In this document: positions 12,101 to 25,000 of the stretch, one piece after another | Numbering within the stretch: the stretch's first letter is position 1 | Layout: the number at the start of each line of letters is the position of its first letter | Assembly (NCBI GenBank): GCA_037783545.1 | Contig: JBBELK010000458.1 | Span: forward strand, 186,001-250,000 | Direction: 5' to 3' | Length of the DNA stretch: 64,000 nt | DNA from: Henricia sp. BOLD:AAB3569 | Lineage: Eukaryota; Echinodermata; Asteroidea; Spinulosida; Echinasteridae | Notes under the pieces: generated by a model | Seen by the model: only the letters and a program-made list of their open reading frames with translations | The model's database searches: none | Told to the model about the DNA's origin: nothing | Made by a program: the position numbers and the translations under genes

Positions 12101-15100
12101 AGCTACATTCGACAATAACTCGGTCGGTTTAAACAGGAAACAGTTCAAATTTGCAGTATACGTTTGCGTTGTAGATCTGTTTAAGCAGAAAACATGCGAA
12201 GCTTGTCTGGAAATTCCTTCAGCTCCAAAATTGCGATCATACCAGACGCAGTGTTCTCCGAAAGCGGCGTCTGTTTGTGCCAACAATTAGTGTGCCGGCA
12301 CTGAGTTTTAGTTACATTTGACAATAACTCGGTCGGTTTGAACGGGAAACAGTTCAAATTTGCAGTATACGTTTGCGATGTAGTTCTGTTTAAGCAGAAA
12401 AAATGCGAAGCTTGTCTGGAAATTCCTTCAGCTCCAAAATTTCGATCATACCAGACGCAGTGTTCTCCGAAAGCGGTGTCTGTTTGTGCCAACAATTAGT
12501 GTGCCGGCACTGAGTTTTAGCTACATTCGACAATAACTCGGTCGGTTTGAACTGGAAACAGTTCAAATTTGCAGTATACGTTTGCGTTGTAGATCTGTTT
12601 AAGCAGAAAACATGCGAAGCTTGTCTGGAAATTCCTTCAGCTCCAAAATTGCGATCATACCAGACGCAGTGTTCTGCGAAAGCGTGGTCTGTTTGTGCCA
12701 ACAATTAGCATGCCGACACTGAGTTTTAGCTACATTCGACAATAACTCGGTCGGTTTGAACGGGAAACAGTTCAAATTTGCAGTATACGTTTGCGATGTA
12801 GTTCTGTTTAAGCAGAAAAAATGCGAAGCTTGTCTGGAAATTCCTTCAGCTCCAAAATTGCGATCATACCAGACGCAGTGTTCTGCGAAAGCGTGGTCTG
12901 TTTGTGCCAACAATTAGCATGCCGACACTGAGTTTTAGCTACATTCGACAATAACTCGTTCGGTTTGAACTGGAAACAGTTGAAATTTGCAGTATACGTT
13001 TGCGATGTAGATCTGTTTAAGCAGAAAAAAATGCGAAGCTTGTCTGGAAATTCCTTCAGCTCCAAAATACCGATCATACCAGACGCAGTGTTCTCCGAAA
13101 GCGGGGTCTGTTTGTGCCAACAATTAGTGTGCCGGCACTGAGTTTTAGCTACATTCGACAATAACTCGGCCGGTTTGAACAGGAAACAGTTCAAATTTGC
13201 AGTATACGTTTGCGATGTAGTTCTGTTTAAGCAGAAAACATGCGAAGCTTGTCTGGAAATTCCTTCAGCTCCAAAATTGCGATCATACCAGACGCAGTGT
13301 TCTCCGAAAGCGTGGTCTGTTTGTGCCAAACAATTAGTGTGCCGGCACTGAGTTTTAGTTACATTTGACAATAACTCGGTCGGTTTGAACGGGAAACAGT
13401 TCAAATTTGCAGTATACGTTTGCGATGTAGTTCTGTTTAAGCAGAACAAATGCGAAGCTTGTCTGGAAATTCTTTCAGCTCCAAAATTTCGATCATACTA
13501 GACGCAGTGTTCTCCGAAAGCGGGGTCTGTTTGTGCCAACAATTAGTGTGCCGGCACTGAGTTTTAGCTACATTCGACAATAACTCGGTCGGTTTGAACA
13601 GGAAACAGTTCAAATTTGCAGTATACGTTTGCGTTGTAGATCTGTTTAAGCAGAAAACATGCGAAGCTTGTCTGGAAATTCCTTCAGCTCCAAAATTGCG
13701 ATCATACCAGACGCAGTGTTCTCCGAAAGCGGCGTCTGTTTGTGCCAACAATTAGTGTGCCGGCACTGAGTTTTAGTTACATTTGACAATAACTCGGTCG
13801 GTTTAAACGGGAAACAGTTCAAATTTGCAGTATACGTTTGCGATGTAGTTCTGTTTAAGCAGAAAAAATGCGAAGCTTGTCTGGAAATTCCTTCAGCTCC
13901 AAAATTTCGATCATACCAGACGCAGTGTTCTCCGAAAGCGGTGTCTGTTTGTGCCAACAATTAGTGTGCCGGCACTGAGTTTTAGCTACATTCGACAATA
14001 ACTCGGTCGGTTTGAACAGGAAACAGTTCAAATTTGCAGTATACGTTTGCGTTGTAGATCTGTTTAAGCAGAAAACATGCGAAGCTTGTCTGGAAATTCC
14101 TTCAGCTCCAAAATTGCGATCATACCAGACGCAGTGTTCTGCGAAAGCGGCGTCTGTTTGTGCCAACAATTAGTGTGCCGGCACTGAGTTTTAGCTACAT
14201 TCGACAATAACTCGGTCGGTTTGAACAGGAAACAGTTCAAATTTGCAGTATACGTTTGCGTTGTAGATCTGTTTAAGCAGAAAACATGCGAAGCTTGTCT
14301 GGAAATTCCTTCAGCTCCAAAATTGCGATCATACCAGACGCAGTGTTCTGCGAAAGCGTGGTCTGTTTGTGCCAACAATTAGCATGCCGACACTGAGTTT
14401 TAGCTACATTCGACAATAACTCGTTCGGTTTGAACTGGAAACAGTTCAAATTTGCAGTATACGTTTGCGATGTAGATCTGTTAAAGCAGACAAAATGCGA
14501 AGCTTGTCTGGAAATTCCTTCAGCTCCAAAATTGCGATCATACCAGACGCAGTGTTCTCCGAAAGCGGCGTCTGTTTGTGCCAACAATTAGTGTGCCGGC
14601 ACTGAGTTTTAGCTACATTCGACAATAACTCGGCCGGTTTGAACAGGAAACAGTTCAAATTTGCAGTATACGTTTGCGATGTAGTTCTGTTTAAGCAGAA
14701 AAAAATGCGAAGCTTGTCTGGAAATTCCTTCAGCTCCAAAATTGCGATCATACCAGACGCAGTGTTCTCCGAAAGCGGGGTCTGTTTGTGCCAACAATTA
14801 GCATGCCGACACTGAGTTTTAGCTACATTCGACAATAACTCGTTCGGTTTGAACTGGAAACAGTTGAAATTTGCAGTATACGTTTGCGATGTAGATCTGT
14901 TTAAGCAGAAAAAATGCGAAGCTTGTCTGGAAATTCCTTCAGCTCCAAAATACCGATCATACCAGACGCAGTGTTCTCCGAAAGCGGGGTCTGTTTGTAC
15001 CAACAATTAGTGTGCCGGCACTGAGTTTTAGCTACATTCGACAATAACTCGGTCGGTTTGAACTGGAAACAGTTCAAATTTGCAGTATACGTTTGCGTTG

Positions 15101-16340
15101 TAGATCTGTTTAAGCAGAAAACATGCGAAGCTTGTCTGGAAATTCCTTCAGCTCCAAAATACCGATCATACCAGACGCAGTCTTCTCCGAAAGCGGGGTC
15201 TGTTTGTGCCAAACAATTAGTGTGCCGGCACTGAGTTTTAGTTACATTTGACAATAACTCGGTCGGTTTGAACGGGAAACAGTTCAAATTTGCAGTATAC
15301 GTTTGCGATGTAGTTCTGTTGAAGCAGAACAAATGCGAAGCTTGTCTGGAAATTCTTTCAGCTCCAAAATTTCGATCATACTAGACGCAGTGTTCTCCGA
15401 AAGCGGGGTCTGTTTGTGCCAACAATTAGTGTGCCGGCACTGAGTTTTAGCTACATTCGACAATAACTCGGTCGGTTTGAACAGGAAACAGTTCAAATTT
15501 GCAGTATACGTTTGCGTTGTAGATCTGTTTAAGCAGAAAACATGCGAAGCTTGTCTGGAAATTCCTTCAGCTCCAAAATTGCGATCATACCAGACGCAGT
15601 GTTCTCCGAAAGCGGCGTCTGTTTGTGCCAACAATTAGTGTGCCGGCACTGAGTTTTAGTTACATTTGACAATAACTCGGTCGGTTTGAACGGGAAACAG
15701 TTCAAATTTGCAGTATACGTTTGCGATGTAGTTCTGTTTAAGCAGAAAAAATGCGAAGCTTGTCTGGAAATTCCTTCAGCTCCAAAATTGCGATCATACC
15801 AGACGCAGTGTTCTCCGAAAGCAATTAGTATGCCGACACTGAGTTTTAGCTACATTCGACAATAACTCGTTCGGTTTGAACTGGAAACAGTTGAAATTTG
15901 CAGTATACGTTTGCGATGTAGATCTGTTTAAGCAGAAAAAATGCGAAGCTTGTCTGGAAATTCCTTCAGCTCCAAAATACCGATCATACCAGACGCAGTC
16001 TTCTCCGAAAGCGGGGTCTGTTTGTACCAACAATTAGTGTGCCGGCACTGAGTTTTAGCTACATTCGACAATAACTCGGTCGGTTTGAACTGGAAACAGT
16101 TCAAATTTGCAGTATACGTTTGCGTTGTAGATCTGTTTAAGCAGAAAACATGCGAAGCTTGTCTGGAAATTCCTTCAGCTCCAAAATTGCGATCATACCA
16201 GACGCAGTGTTCTGCGAAAGCGTGGTCTGTTTGTGCCAACAATTAGCATGCCGACACTGAGTTTTAGCTACATTCGACAATAACTCGGTCGGTTTGAGCG
16301 GGAAACAGTTCAAATTTGCAGTATACGTTTGCGATGTAGT
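4670..16340. repeat. 6465-bp higher-order repeat, second copy partial
   Basis: The series of unit classes from about 4670 to 9880 recurs from about 11135 to 16340 at a constant offset of 6465 bp. The copies share rare markers, including an extra A in AGAAAAAAATGCG (near 6560 and 13025, and near 8234 and 14699), the 19-bp-deleted unit (9351 and 15816) and a GAGCGGG variant (near 9832 and 16297). Two shifted matches flank it: 1-1450 to about 6693-8140 (offset 6692) and 10090-11240 to 16973-18123 (offset 6883). Offsets that change by whole units suggest unequal exchange. Confidence 0.8.
9341..9375. repeat. Deletion junction of the 190-bp unit class
   Basis: Here CCGAAAGC runs directly into AATTAGTATGCC, removing 19 bp (GGGGTCTGTTTGTGCCAAC) relative to the ordinary unit. 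The same junction with the same TAGTATGCC variant occurs at about 15820, 22276, 28064, 33645, 35299, 37373, 39029, 40055, 40873, 43357, 54739, 59507, 61789 and 63020. The identical junction indicates a single origin followed by spread within higher-order repeats. Confidence 0.85.
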
Positions 16341-18152
16341 TCTGTTTAAGCAGAAAAAATGCGAAGCTTGTCTGGAAATTCCTTCAGCTCCAAAATACCG
16401 ATCATACCAGACGCAGTGTTCTCCGAAAGCGGGGTCTGTTTGTACCAACAATTAGTGTGCCGGCACTGAGTTTTAGCTACATTCGACAATAACTCGGTCG
16501 GTTTGAACAGGAAACAGTTCAAATTTGCAGTATACGTTTGCGTTGTAGATCTGTTTAAGCAGAAAACATGCGAAGCTTGTCTGGAAATTCCTTCAGCTCC
16601 AAAATTGCGATCATACCAGACGCAGTGTTCTCCGAAAGCGGCGTCTGTTTGTGCCAACAATTAGTGTGCCGGCACTGAGTTTTAGTTACATTTGACAATA
16701 ACTCGGTCGGTTTGAACGGGAAACAGTTCAAATTTGCAGTATACGTTTGCGATGTAGTTCTGTTTAAGCAGAAAAAATGCGAAGCTTGTCTGGAAATTCC
16801 TTCAGCTCCAAAATTTCGATCATACCAGACGCAGTGTTCTCCGAAAGCGGTGTCTGTTTGTGCCAACAATTAGTGTGCCGGCACTGAGTTTTAGCTACAT
16901 TCGACAATAACTCGGTCGGTTTGAACAGGAAACAGTTCAAATTTGCAGTATACGTTTGCGTTGTAGATCTGTTTAAGCAGAAAACATGCGAAGCTTGTCT
17001 GGAAATTCCTTCAGCTCCAAAATTGCGATCATACCAGACGCAGTGTTCTGCGAAAGCGGCGTCTGTTTGTGCCAACAATTAGTGTGCCGGCACTGAGTTT
17101 TAGCTACATTCGACAATAACTCGGTCGGTTTGAACAGGAAACAGTTCAAATTTGCAGTATACGTTTGCGTTGTAGATCTGTTTAAGCAGAAAACATGCGA
17201 AGCTTGTCTGGAAATTCCTTCAGCTCCAAAATTGCGATCATACCAGACGCAGTGTTCTGCGAAAGCGTGGTCTGTTTGTGCCAACAATTAGCATGCCGAC
17301 ACTGAGTTTTAGCTACATTCGACAATAACTCGTTCGGTTTGAACTGGAAACAGTTCAAATTTGCAGTATACGTTTGCGATGTAGATCTGTTAAAGCAGAC
17401 AAAATGCGAAGCTTGTCTGGAAATTCCTTCAGCTCCAAAATTGCGATCATACCAGACGCAGTGTTCTCCGAAAGCGGCGTCTGTTTGTGCCAACAATTAG
17501 TGTGCCGGCACTGAGTTTTAGCTACATTCGACAATAACTCGGCCGGTTTGAACAGGAAACAGTTCAAATTTGCAGTATACGTTTGCGATGTAGTTCTGTT
17601 TAAGCAGAAAAAATGCGAAGCTTGTCTGGAAATTCCTTCAGCTCCAAAATTGCGATCATACCAGACGCAGTGTTCTCCGAAAGCGGGGTCTGTTTGTGCC
17701 AACAATTAGCATGCCGACACTGAGTTTTAGCTACATTCGACAATAACTCGTTCGGTTTGAACTGGAAACAGTTGAAATTTGCAGTATACGTTTGCGATGT
17801 AGATCTGTTTAAGCAGAAAAAATGCGAAGCTTGTCTGGAAATTCCTTCAGCTCCAAAATACCGATCATACCAGACGCAGTGTTCTCCGAAAGCGGGGTCT
17901 GTTTGTACCAACAATTAGTGTGCCGGCACTGAGTTTTAGCTACATTCGACAATAACTCGGTCGGTTTGAACTGGAAACAGTTCAAATTTGCAGTATACGT
18001 TTGCGTTGTAGATCTGTTTAAGCAGAAAACATGCGAAGCTTGTCTGGAAATTCCTTCAGCTCCAAAATTGCGATCATACCAGACGCAGTGTTCTGCGAAA
18101 GCGTGGTCTGTTTGTGCCAACAATTAGCATGCCGACACTGAGTTTTAGCTAC

Positions 18153-19646
18153 ATTCGACTCGGTCGGTTTGAACGGGAAACAGTTCAAATTTGCAGTATA
18201 CGTTTGCGATGTAGTTCTGTTTAAGCAGAAAAAATGCGAAGCTTGTCTGGAAATTCCTTCAGCTCCAAAATTGCGATCATACCAGACGCAGTGTTCTCCG
18301 AAAGCGGGGTCTGTTTGTGCCAACAATTAGTGTGCCGGCACTGAGTTTTAGCTACATTCGACAATAACTCGTTCGGTTTGAACGGGAAACAGTTCAAATT
18401 TGCAGTATACGTTTGCGATGTAGTTCTGTTTAAGCAGAAAAAATGCGAAGCTTGTCTGGAAATTCCTTCAGCTCCAAAATTGCGATCATACCAGACGCAG
18501 TGTTCTCCGAAAGCGGCGTCTGTTTGTGCCAACAATTAGTGTGCCGGCACTGAGTTTTAGCTACATTCGACAATAACTCGGTCGGTTTGAACAGGAAACA
18601 GTTCAAATTTGCAGTATACGTTTGCGATGTAGATCTGTTTAAGCAGACAAAATGCGAAGCTTGTCTGGAAATTCCTTCAGCTCCAAACTTCCGATCATAC
18701 CAGACGCAGTGTTCTCAGAAAGCAGCGTCTGTTTGTGCCAACAAATAGTTTGCCGGCACTGAGTTCTAGTTACATTTGACAATAACTCGGTCGGTTTGAA
18801 CAGGAAACAGTTCAAATTTGCAGTATACGTTTGCGTTGTAGATCTGTTTAAGCAGAAAACATGCGAAGCTTGTCTGGAAATTCCTTCAGCTCCAAAATTG
18901 CGATCATACCAGACGCAGTGTTCTGCGAAAGCGGCGTCTGTTTGTGCCAACAATTAGTGTGCCGGCACTGAGTTTTAGCTACATTCGACAATAACTCGGT
19001 CGGTTTGAACAGGAAACAGTTCAAATTTGCAGTATACGTTTGCGTTGTAGATCTGTTTAAGCAGAAAACATGCGAAGCTTGTCTGGAAATTCCTTCAGCT
19101 CCAAAATTGCGATCATACCAGACGCAGTGTTCTGCGAAAGCGTGGTCTGTTTGTGCCAACAATTAGCATGCCGACACTGAGTTTTAGCTACATTCGACAA
19201 TAACTCGTTCGGTTTGAACTGGAAACAGTTCAAATTTGCAGTATACGTTTGCGATGTAGATCTGTTAAAGCAGACAAAATGCGAAGCTTGTCTGGAAATT
19301 CCTTCAGCTCCAAAATTGCGATCATACCAGACGCAGTGTTCTCCGAAAGCGGCGTCTGTTTGTGCCAACAATTAGTGTGCCGGCACTGAGTTTTAGCTAC
19401 ATTCGACAATAACTCGGCCGGTTTGAACAGGAAACAGTTCAAATTTGCAGTATACGTTTGCGATGTAGTTCTGTTTAAGCAGAAAAAATGCGAAGCTTGT
19501 CTGGAAATTCCTTCAGCTCCAAAATTGCGATCATACCAGACGCAGTGTTCTCCGAAAGCGGGGTCTGTTTGTGCCAACAATTAGTGTGCCGGCACTGAGT
19601 TTTAGCTACATTCGACAATAACTCGGCCGGTTTGAACAGGAAACAG
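18153..19646. repeat. Block repeated 25237 bp downstream
   Basis: This run of about seven units recurs at 43390-44883 at a constant offset of 25237 bp. It begins in a unit that lacks AATAAC (CATTCGACTCGG instead of CATTCGACAATAACTCGG) and includes the GTTCGGTTTGAACGGG class and the CTGTTAAAGCAGAC class. The second copy ends exactly where the helicase-carrying element is inserted. Confidence 0.75.
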
Positions 19647-20520
19647 TTCAAATTTGCAGTATACGTTTGCGATATAGTTCTGTTTAAGCAGAAAAAATGC
19701 GAAGCTTGTCTGGAAATTCCTTCAGCTCCAAAATTGCGATCATACCAGACGCAGTGTTCTCCGAAAGCGGGGTCTGTTTGTGCCAACAATTAGTGTGCCG
19801 GCACTGAGTTTTAGCTACATTCGACAATAACTCGGCCGGTTTGAACAGGAAACAGTTCAAATTTGCAGTATACGTTTGCGATGTAGTTCTGTTTAAGCAG
19901 AAAACATGCGAAGCTTGTCTGGAAATTCCTTCAGCTCCAAAATTGCGATCATACCAGACGCAGTGTTCTCCGAAAGCGTGGTCTGTTTGTGCCAAACAAT
20001 TAGTGTGCCGGCACTGAGTTTTAGTTACATTTGACAATAACTCGGTCGGTTTGAACGGGAAACAGTTCAAATTTGCAGTATACGTTTGCGATGTAGTTCT
20101 GTTTAAGCAGAACAAATGCGAAGCTTGTCTGGAAATTCTTTCAGCTCCAAAATTTCGATCATACTAGACGCAGTGTTCTCCGAAAGCGGGGTCTGTTTGT
20201 GCCAACAATTAGTGTGCCGGCACTGAGTTTTAGCTACATTCGACAATAACTCGGTCGGTTTGAACAGGAAACAGTTTAAATTTGCAGTATACGTTTGCGT
20301 TGTAGATCTGTTTAAGCAGAAAACATGCGAAGCTTGTCTGGAAATTCCTTCAGCTCCAAAATTGCGATCATACCAGACGCAGTGTTCTCCGAAAGCGGCG
20401 TCTGTTTGTGCCAACAATTAGTGTGCCGGCACTGAGTTTTAGCTACATTCGACAATAACTCGGTCGGTTTGAACAGGAAACAGTTCAAATTTGCAGTATA
20501 CGTTTGCGATGTAGATCTGT

Positions 20521-22090
20521 TTAAGCAGACAAAATGCGAAGCTTGTCTGGAAATTCCTTCAGCTCCAAACTTCCGATCATACCAGACGCAGTGTTCTCCG
20601 AAAGCAGCGTCTGTTTGTGCCAACAATTAGTTTGCCGGCACTGAGTTCTAGTTACATTTGACAATAACTCGGTCGGTTTGAACAGGAAACAGTTCAAATT
20701 TGCAGTATACGTTTGCGTTGTAGATCTGTTTAAGCAGAAAACATGCGAAGCTTGTCTGGAAATTCCTTCAGCTCCAAAATTGCGATCATACCAGACGCAG
20801 TGTTCTGCGAAAGCGGCGTCTGTTTGTGCCAACAATTAGTGTGCCGGCACTGAGTTTTAGCTACATTCGACAATAACTCGGTCGGTTTGAACAGGAAACA
20901 GTTCAAATTTGCAGTATACGTTTGCGTTGTAGATCTGTTTAAGCAGAAAACATGCGAAGCTTGTCTGGAAATTCCTTCAGCTCCAAAATTGCGATCATAC
21001 CAGACGCAGTGTTCTGCGAAAGCGTGGTCTGTTTGTGCCAACAATTAGCATGCCGACACTGAGTTTTAGCTACATTCGACAATAACTCGTTCGGTTTGAA
21101 CTGGAAACAGTTCAAATTTGCAGTATACGTTTGCGATGTAGATCTGTTAAAGCAGACAAAATGCGAAGCTTGTCTGGAAATTCCTTCAGCTCCAAAATTG
21201 CGATCATACCAGATGCAGTGTTCTCCGAAAGCGGCGTCTGTTTGTGCCAACAATTAGTGTGCCGGCACTGAGTTTTAGCTACATTCGACAATAACTCGGC
21301 CGGTTTGAACAGGAAACAGTTCAAATTTGCAGTATACGTTTGCGATGTAGTTCTGTTTAAGCAGAAAAAATGCGAAGCTTGTCTGGAAATTCCTTCAGCT
21401 CCAAAATTGCGATCATACCAGACGCAGTGTTCTCCGAAAGCGGGGTCTGTTTGTGCCAACAATTAGTGTGCCGGCACTGAGTTTTAGCTACATTCGACAA
21501 TAACTCGGCCGGTTTGAACAGGAAACAGTTAAAATTTGCAGTATACGTTTGCGATGTAGTTCTGTTTAAGCAGAAAACATGCGAAGCTTGTCTGGAAATT
21601 CCTTCAGCTCCAAAATTGCGATCATACCAGACGCAGTGTTCTCCGAAAGCGTGGTCTGTTTGTGCCAAACAATTAGTGTGCCGGCACTGAGTTTTAGTTA
21701 CATTTGACAATAACTCGGTCGGTTTGAACGGGAAACAGTTCAAATTTGCAGTATACGTTTGCGATGTAGTTCTGTTTAAGCAGAACAAATGCGAAGCTTG
21801 TCTGGAAATTCTTTCAGCTCCAAAATTTCGATCATACTAGACGCAGTGTTCTCCGAAAGCGGGGTCTGTTTGTGCCAACAATTAGTGTGCCGGCACTGAG
21901 TTTTAGCTACATTCGACAATAACTCGGTCGGTTTGAACAGGAAACAGTTCAAATTTGCAGTATACGTTTGCGTTGTAGATCTGTTTAAGCAGAAAACATG
22001 CGAAGCTTGTCTGGAAATTCCTTCAGCTCCAAAATTGCGATCATACCAGACGCAGTGTTCTCCGAAAGCGGCGTCTGTTTGTGCCAACAA
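20521..22090. repeat. Array copy that spans the empty insertion site
   Basis: This segment matches 43876-44883 at offset 23355, and then 51485-52046 at offset 29956. Position 21528 here corresponds to 44883, and 21529 to 51485, the base after the right target duplication. It therefore shows what the array looked like before the element landed. Minor differences occur, such as GTTAAAATTT at 21529 and one CAGATGCAG variant near 21214. The segment also partly duplicates 18639-19580 at offset 1882. Confidence 0.75.
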
Positions 22091-25000
22091 TTAGTGTGCC
22101 GGCACTGAGTTTTAGTTACATTTGACAATAACTCGGTCGGTTTGAACGGGAAACAGTTCAAATTTGCAGTATACGTTTGCGATGTAGTTCTGTTTAAGCA
22201 GAAAAAATGCGAAGCTTGTCTGGAAATTCCTTCAGCTCCAAAATTTCGATCATACCAGACGCAGTGTTCTCCGAAAGCAATTAGTATGCCGACACTGAGT
22301 TTTAGCTACATTCGACAATAACTCGTTCGGTTTGAACTGGAAACAGTTGAAATTTGCAGTATACGTTTGCGATGTAGATCTGTTTAAGCAGAAAAAATGC
22401 GAAGCTTGTCTGGAAATTCCTTCAGCTCCAAAATACCGATCATACCAGACGCAGTCTTCTCCGAAAGCGGGGTCTGTTTGTACCAACAATTAGTGTGCCG
22501 GCACTGAGTTTTAGCTACATTCGACAATAACTCGGTCGGTTTGAACTGGAAACAGTTCAAATTTGCAGTATACGTTTGCGTTGTAGATCTGTTTAAGCAG
22601 AAAACATGCGAAGCTTGTCTGGAAATTCCTTCAGCTCCAAAATTGCGATCATACCAGACGCAGTGTTCTGCGAAAGCGTGGTCTGTTTGTGCCAACAATT
22701 AGCATGCCGACACTGAGTTTTAGCTACATTCGACAATAACTCGGTCGGTTTGAACGGGAAACAGTTCAAATTTGCAGTATACGTTTGCGATGTAGTTCTG
22801 TTTAAGCAGAAAAAATGCGAAGCTTGTCTGGAAATTCCTTCAGCTCCAAAATTTCGATCATACCAGACGCAGTGTTCTGCGAAAGCGTGGTCTGTTTGTG
22901 CCAACAATTAGCATGCCGACACTGAGTTTTAGCTACATTCGACAATAACTCGTTCGGTTTGAACTGGAAACAGTTGAAATTTGCAGTATACGTTTGCGAT
23001 GTAGATCTGTTTAAGCAGAAAAAATGCGAAGCTTGTCTGGAAATTCCTTCAGCTCCAAAATACCGATCATACCAGACGCAGTGTTCTCCGAAAGCGGGGT
23101 CTGTTTGTGCCAACAATTAGTGTGCCGGCACTGAGTTTTAGCTACATTCGACAATAACTCCGCCGGTTTGAACAGGAAACAGTTCAAATTTGCAGCATAC
23201 GTTTGCGATGTAGTTCTGTTTAAGCAGAAAACATGCGAAGCTTGTCTGGAAATTCCTTCAGCTCCAAAATTGCGATCATACCAGACGCAGTGTTCTCCGA
23301 AAGCGTGGTCTGTTTGTGCCAAACAATTAGTGTGCCGGCACTGAGTTTTAGTTACATTTGACAATAACTCGGTCGGTTTGAACGGGAAACAGTTCAAATT
23401 TGCAGTATACGTTTGCGATGTAGTTCTGTTTAAGCAGAACAAATGCGAAGCTTGTCTGGAAATTCTTTCAGCTCCAAAATTTCGATCATACTAGACGCAG
23501 TGTTCTCCGAAAGCGGGGTCTGTTTGTGCCAACAATTAGTGTGCCGGCACTGAGTTTTAGCTACATTCGACAATAACTCGGTCGGTTTGAACAGGAAACA
23601 GTTCAAATTTGCAGTATACGTTTGCGTTGTAGATCTGTTTAAGCAGAAAACATGCGAAGCTTGTCTGGAAATTCCTTCAGCTCCAAAATTGCGATCATAC
23701 CAGACGCAGTGTTCTCCGAAAGCGGTGTCTGTTTGTGCCAACAATTAGTGTGCCGGCACTGAGTTTTAGTTACATTTGACAATAACTCGGTCGGTTTGAA
23801 CGGGAAACAGTTCAAATTTGCAGTATACGTTTGCGATGTAGTTCTGTTTAAGCAGAAAAAATGCGAAGCTTGTCTGGAAATTCCTTCAGCTCCAAAATTT
23901 CGATCATACCAGACGCAGTGTTCTCCGAAAGCGGTGTCTGTTTGTGCCAACAATTAGTGTGCCGGCACTGAGTTTTAGCTACATTCGACAATAACTCGGT
24001 CGGTTTGAACAGGAAACAGTTCAAATTTGCAGTATACGTTTGCGATGTAGTTCTGTTTAAGCAGAAAAAATGCGAAGCTTGTCTGGAAATTCCTTCAGCT
24101 CCAAAATTGCGAAAGCGGCGTCTGTTTGTGCCAACAATTAGTGTGCCGGCACTGAGTTTTAGCTACATTCGACAATAACTCCGCCGGTTTGAACAGGAAA
24201 CAGTTCAAATTTGCAGCATACGTTTGCGATGTAGTTCTGTTTAAGCAGAAAACATGCGAAGCTTGTCTGGAAATTCCTTCAGCTCCAAAATTGCGATCAT
24301 ACCAGACGCAGTGTTCTCCGAAAGCGTGGTCTGTTTGTGCCAAACAATTAGTGTGCCGGCACTGAGTTTTAGTTACATTTGACAATAACTCGGTCGGTTT
24401 GAACGGGAAACAGTTCAAATTTGCAGTATACGTTTGCGATGTAGTTCTGTTTAAGCAGAACAAATGCGAAGCTTGTCTGGAAATTCTTTCAGCTCCAAAA
24501 TTTCGATCATACTAGACGCAGTGTTCTCCGAAAGCGGGGTCTGTTTGTGCCAACAATTAGTGTGCCGGCACTGAGTTTTAGCTACATTCGACAATAACTC
24601 GGTCGGTTTGAACAGGAAACAGTTCAAATTTGCAGTATACGTTTGCGTTGTAGATCTGTTTAAGCAGAAAACATGCGAAGCTTGTCTGGAAATTCCTTCA
24701 GCTCCAAAATTGCGATCATACCAGACGCAGTGTTCTCCGAAAGCGGTGTCTGTTTGTGCCAACAATTAGTGTGCCGGCACTGAGTTTTAGTTACATTTGA
24801 CAATAACTCGGTCGGTTTGAACGGGAAACAGTTCAAATTTGCAGTATACGTTTGCGATGTAGTTCTGTTTAAGCAGAAAAAATGCGAAGCTTGTCTGGAA
24901 ATTCCTTCAGCTCCAAAATTTCGATCATACCAGACGCAGTGTTCTCCGAAAGCGGTGTCTGTTTGTGCCAACAATTAGTGTGCCGGCACTGAGTTTTAGC

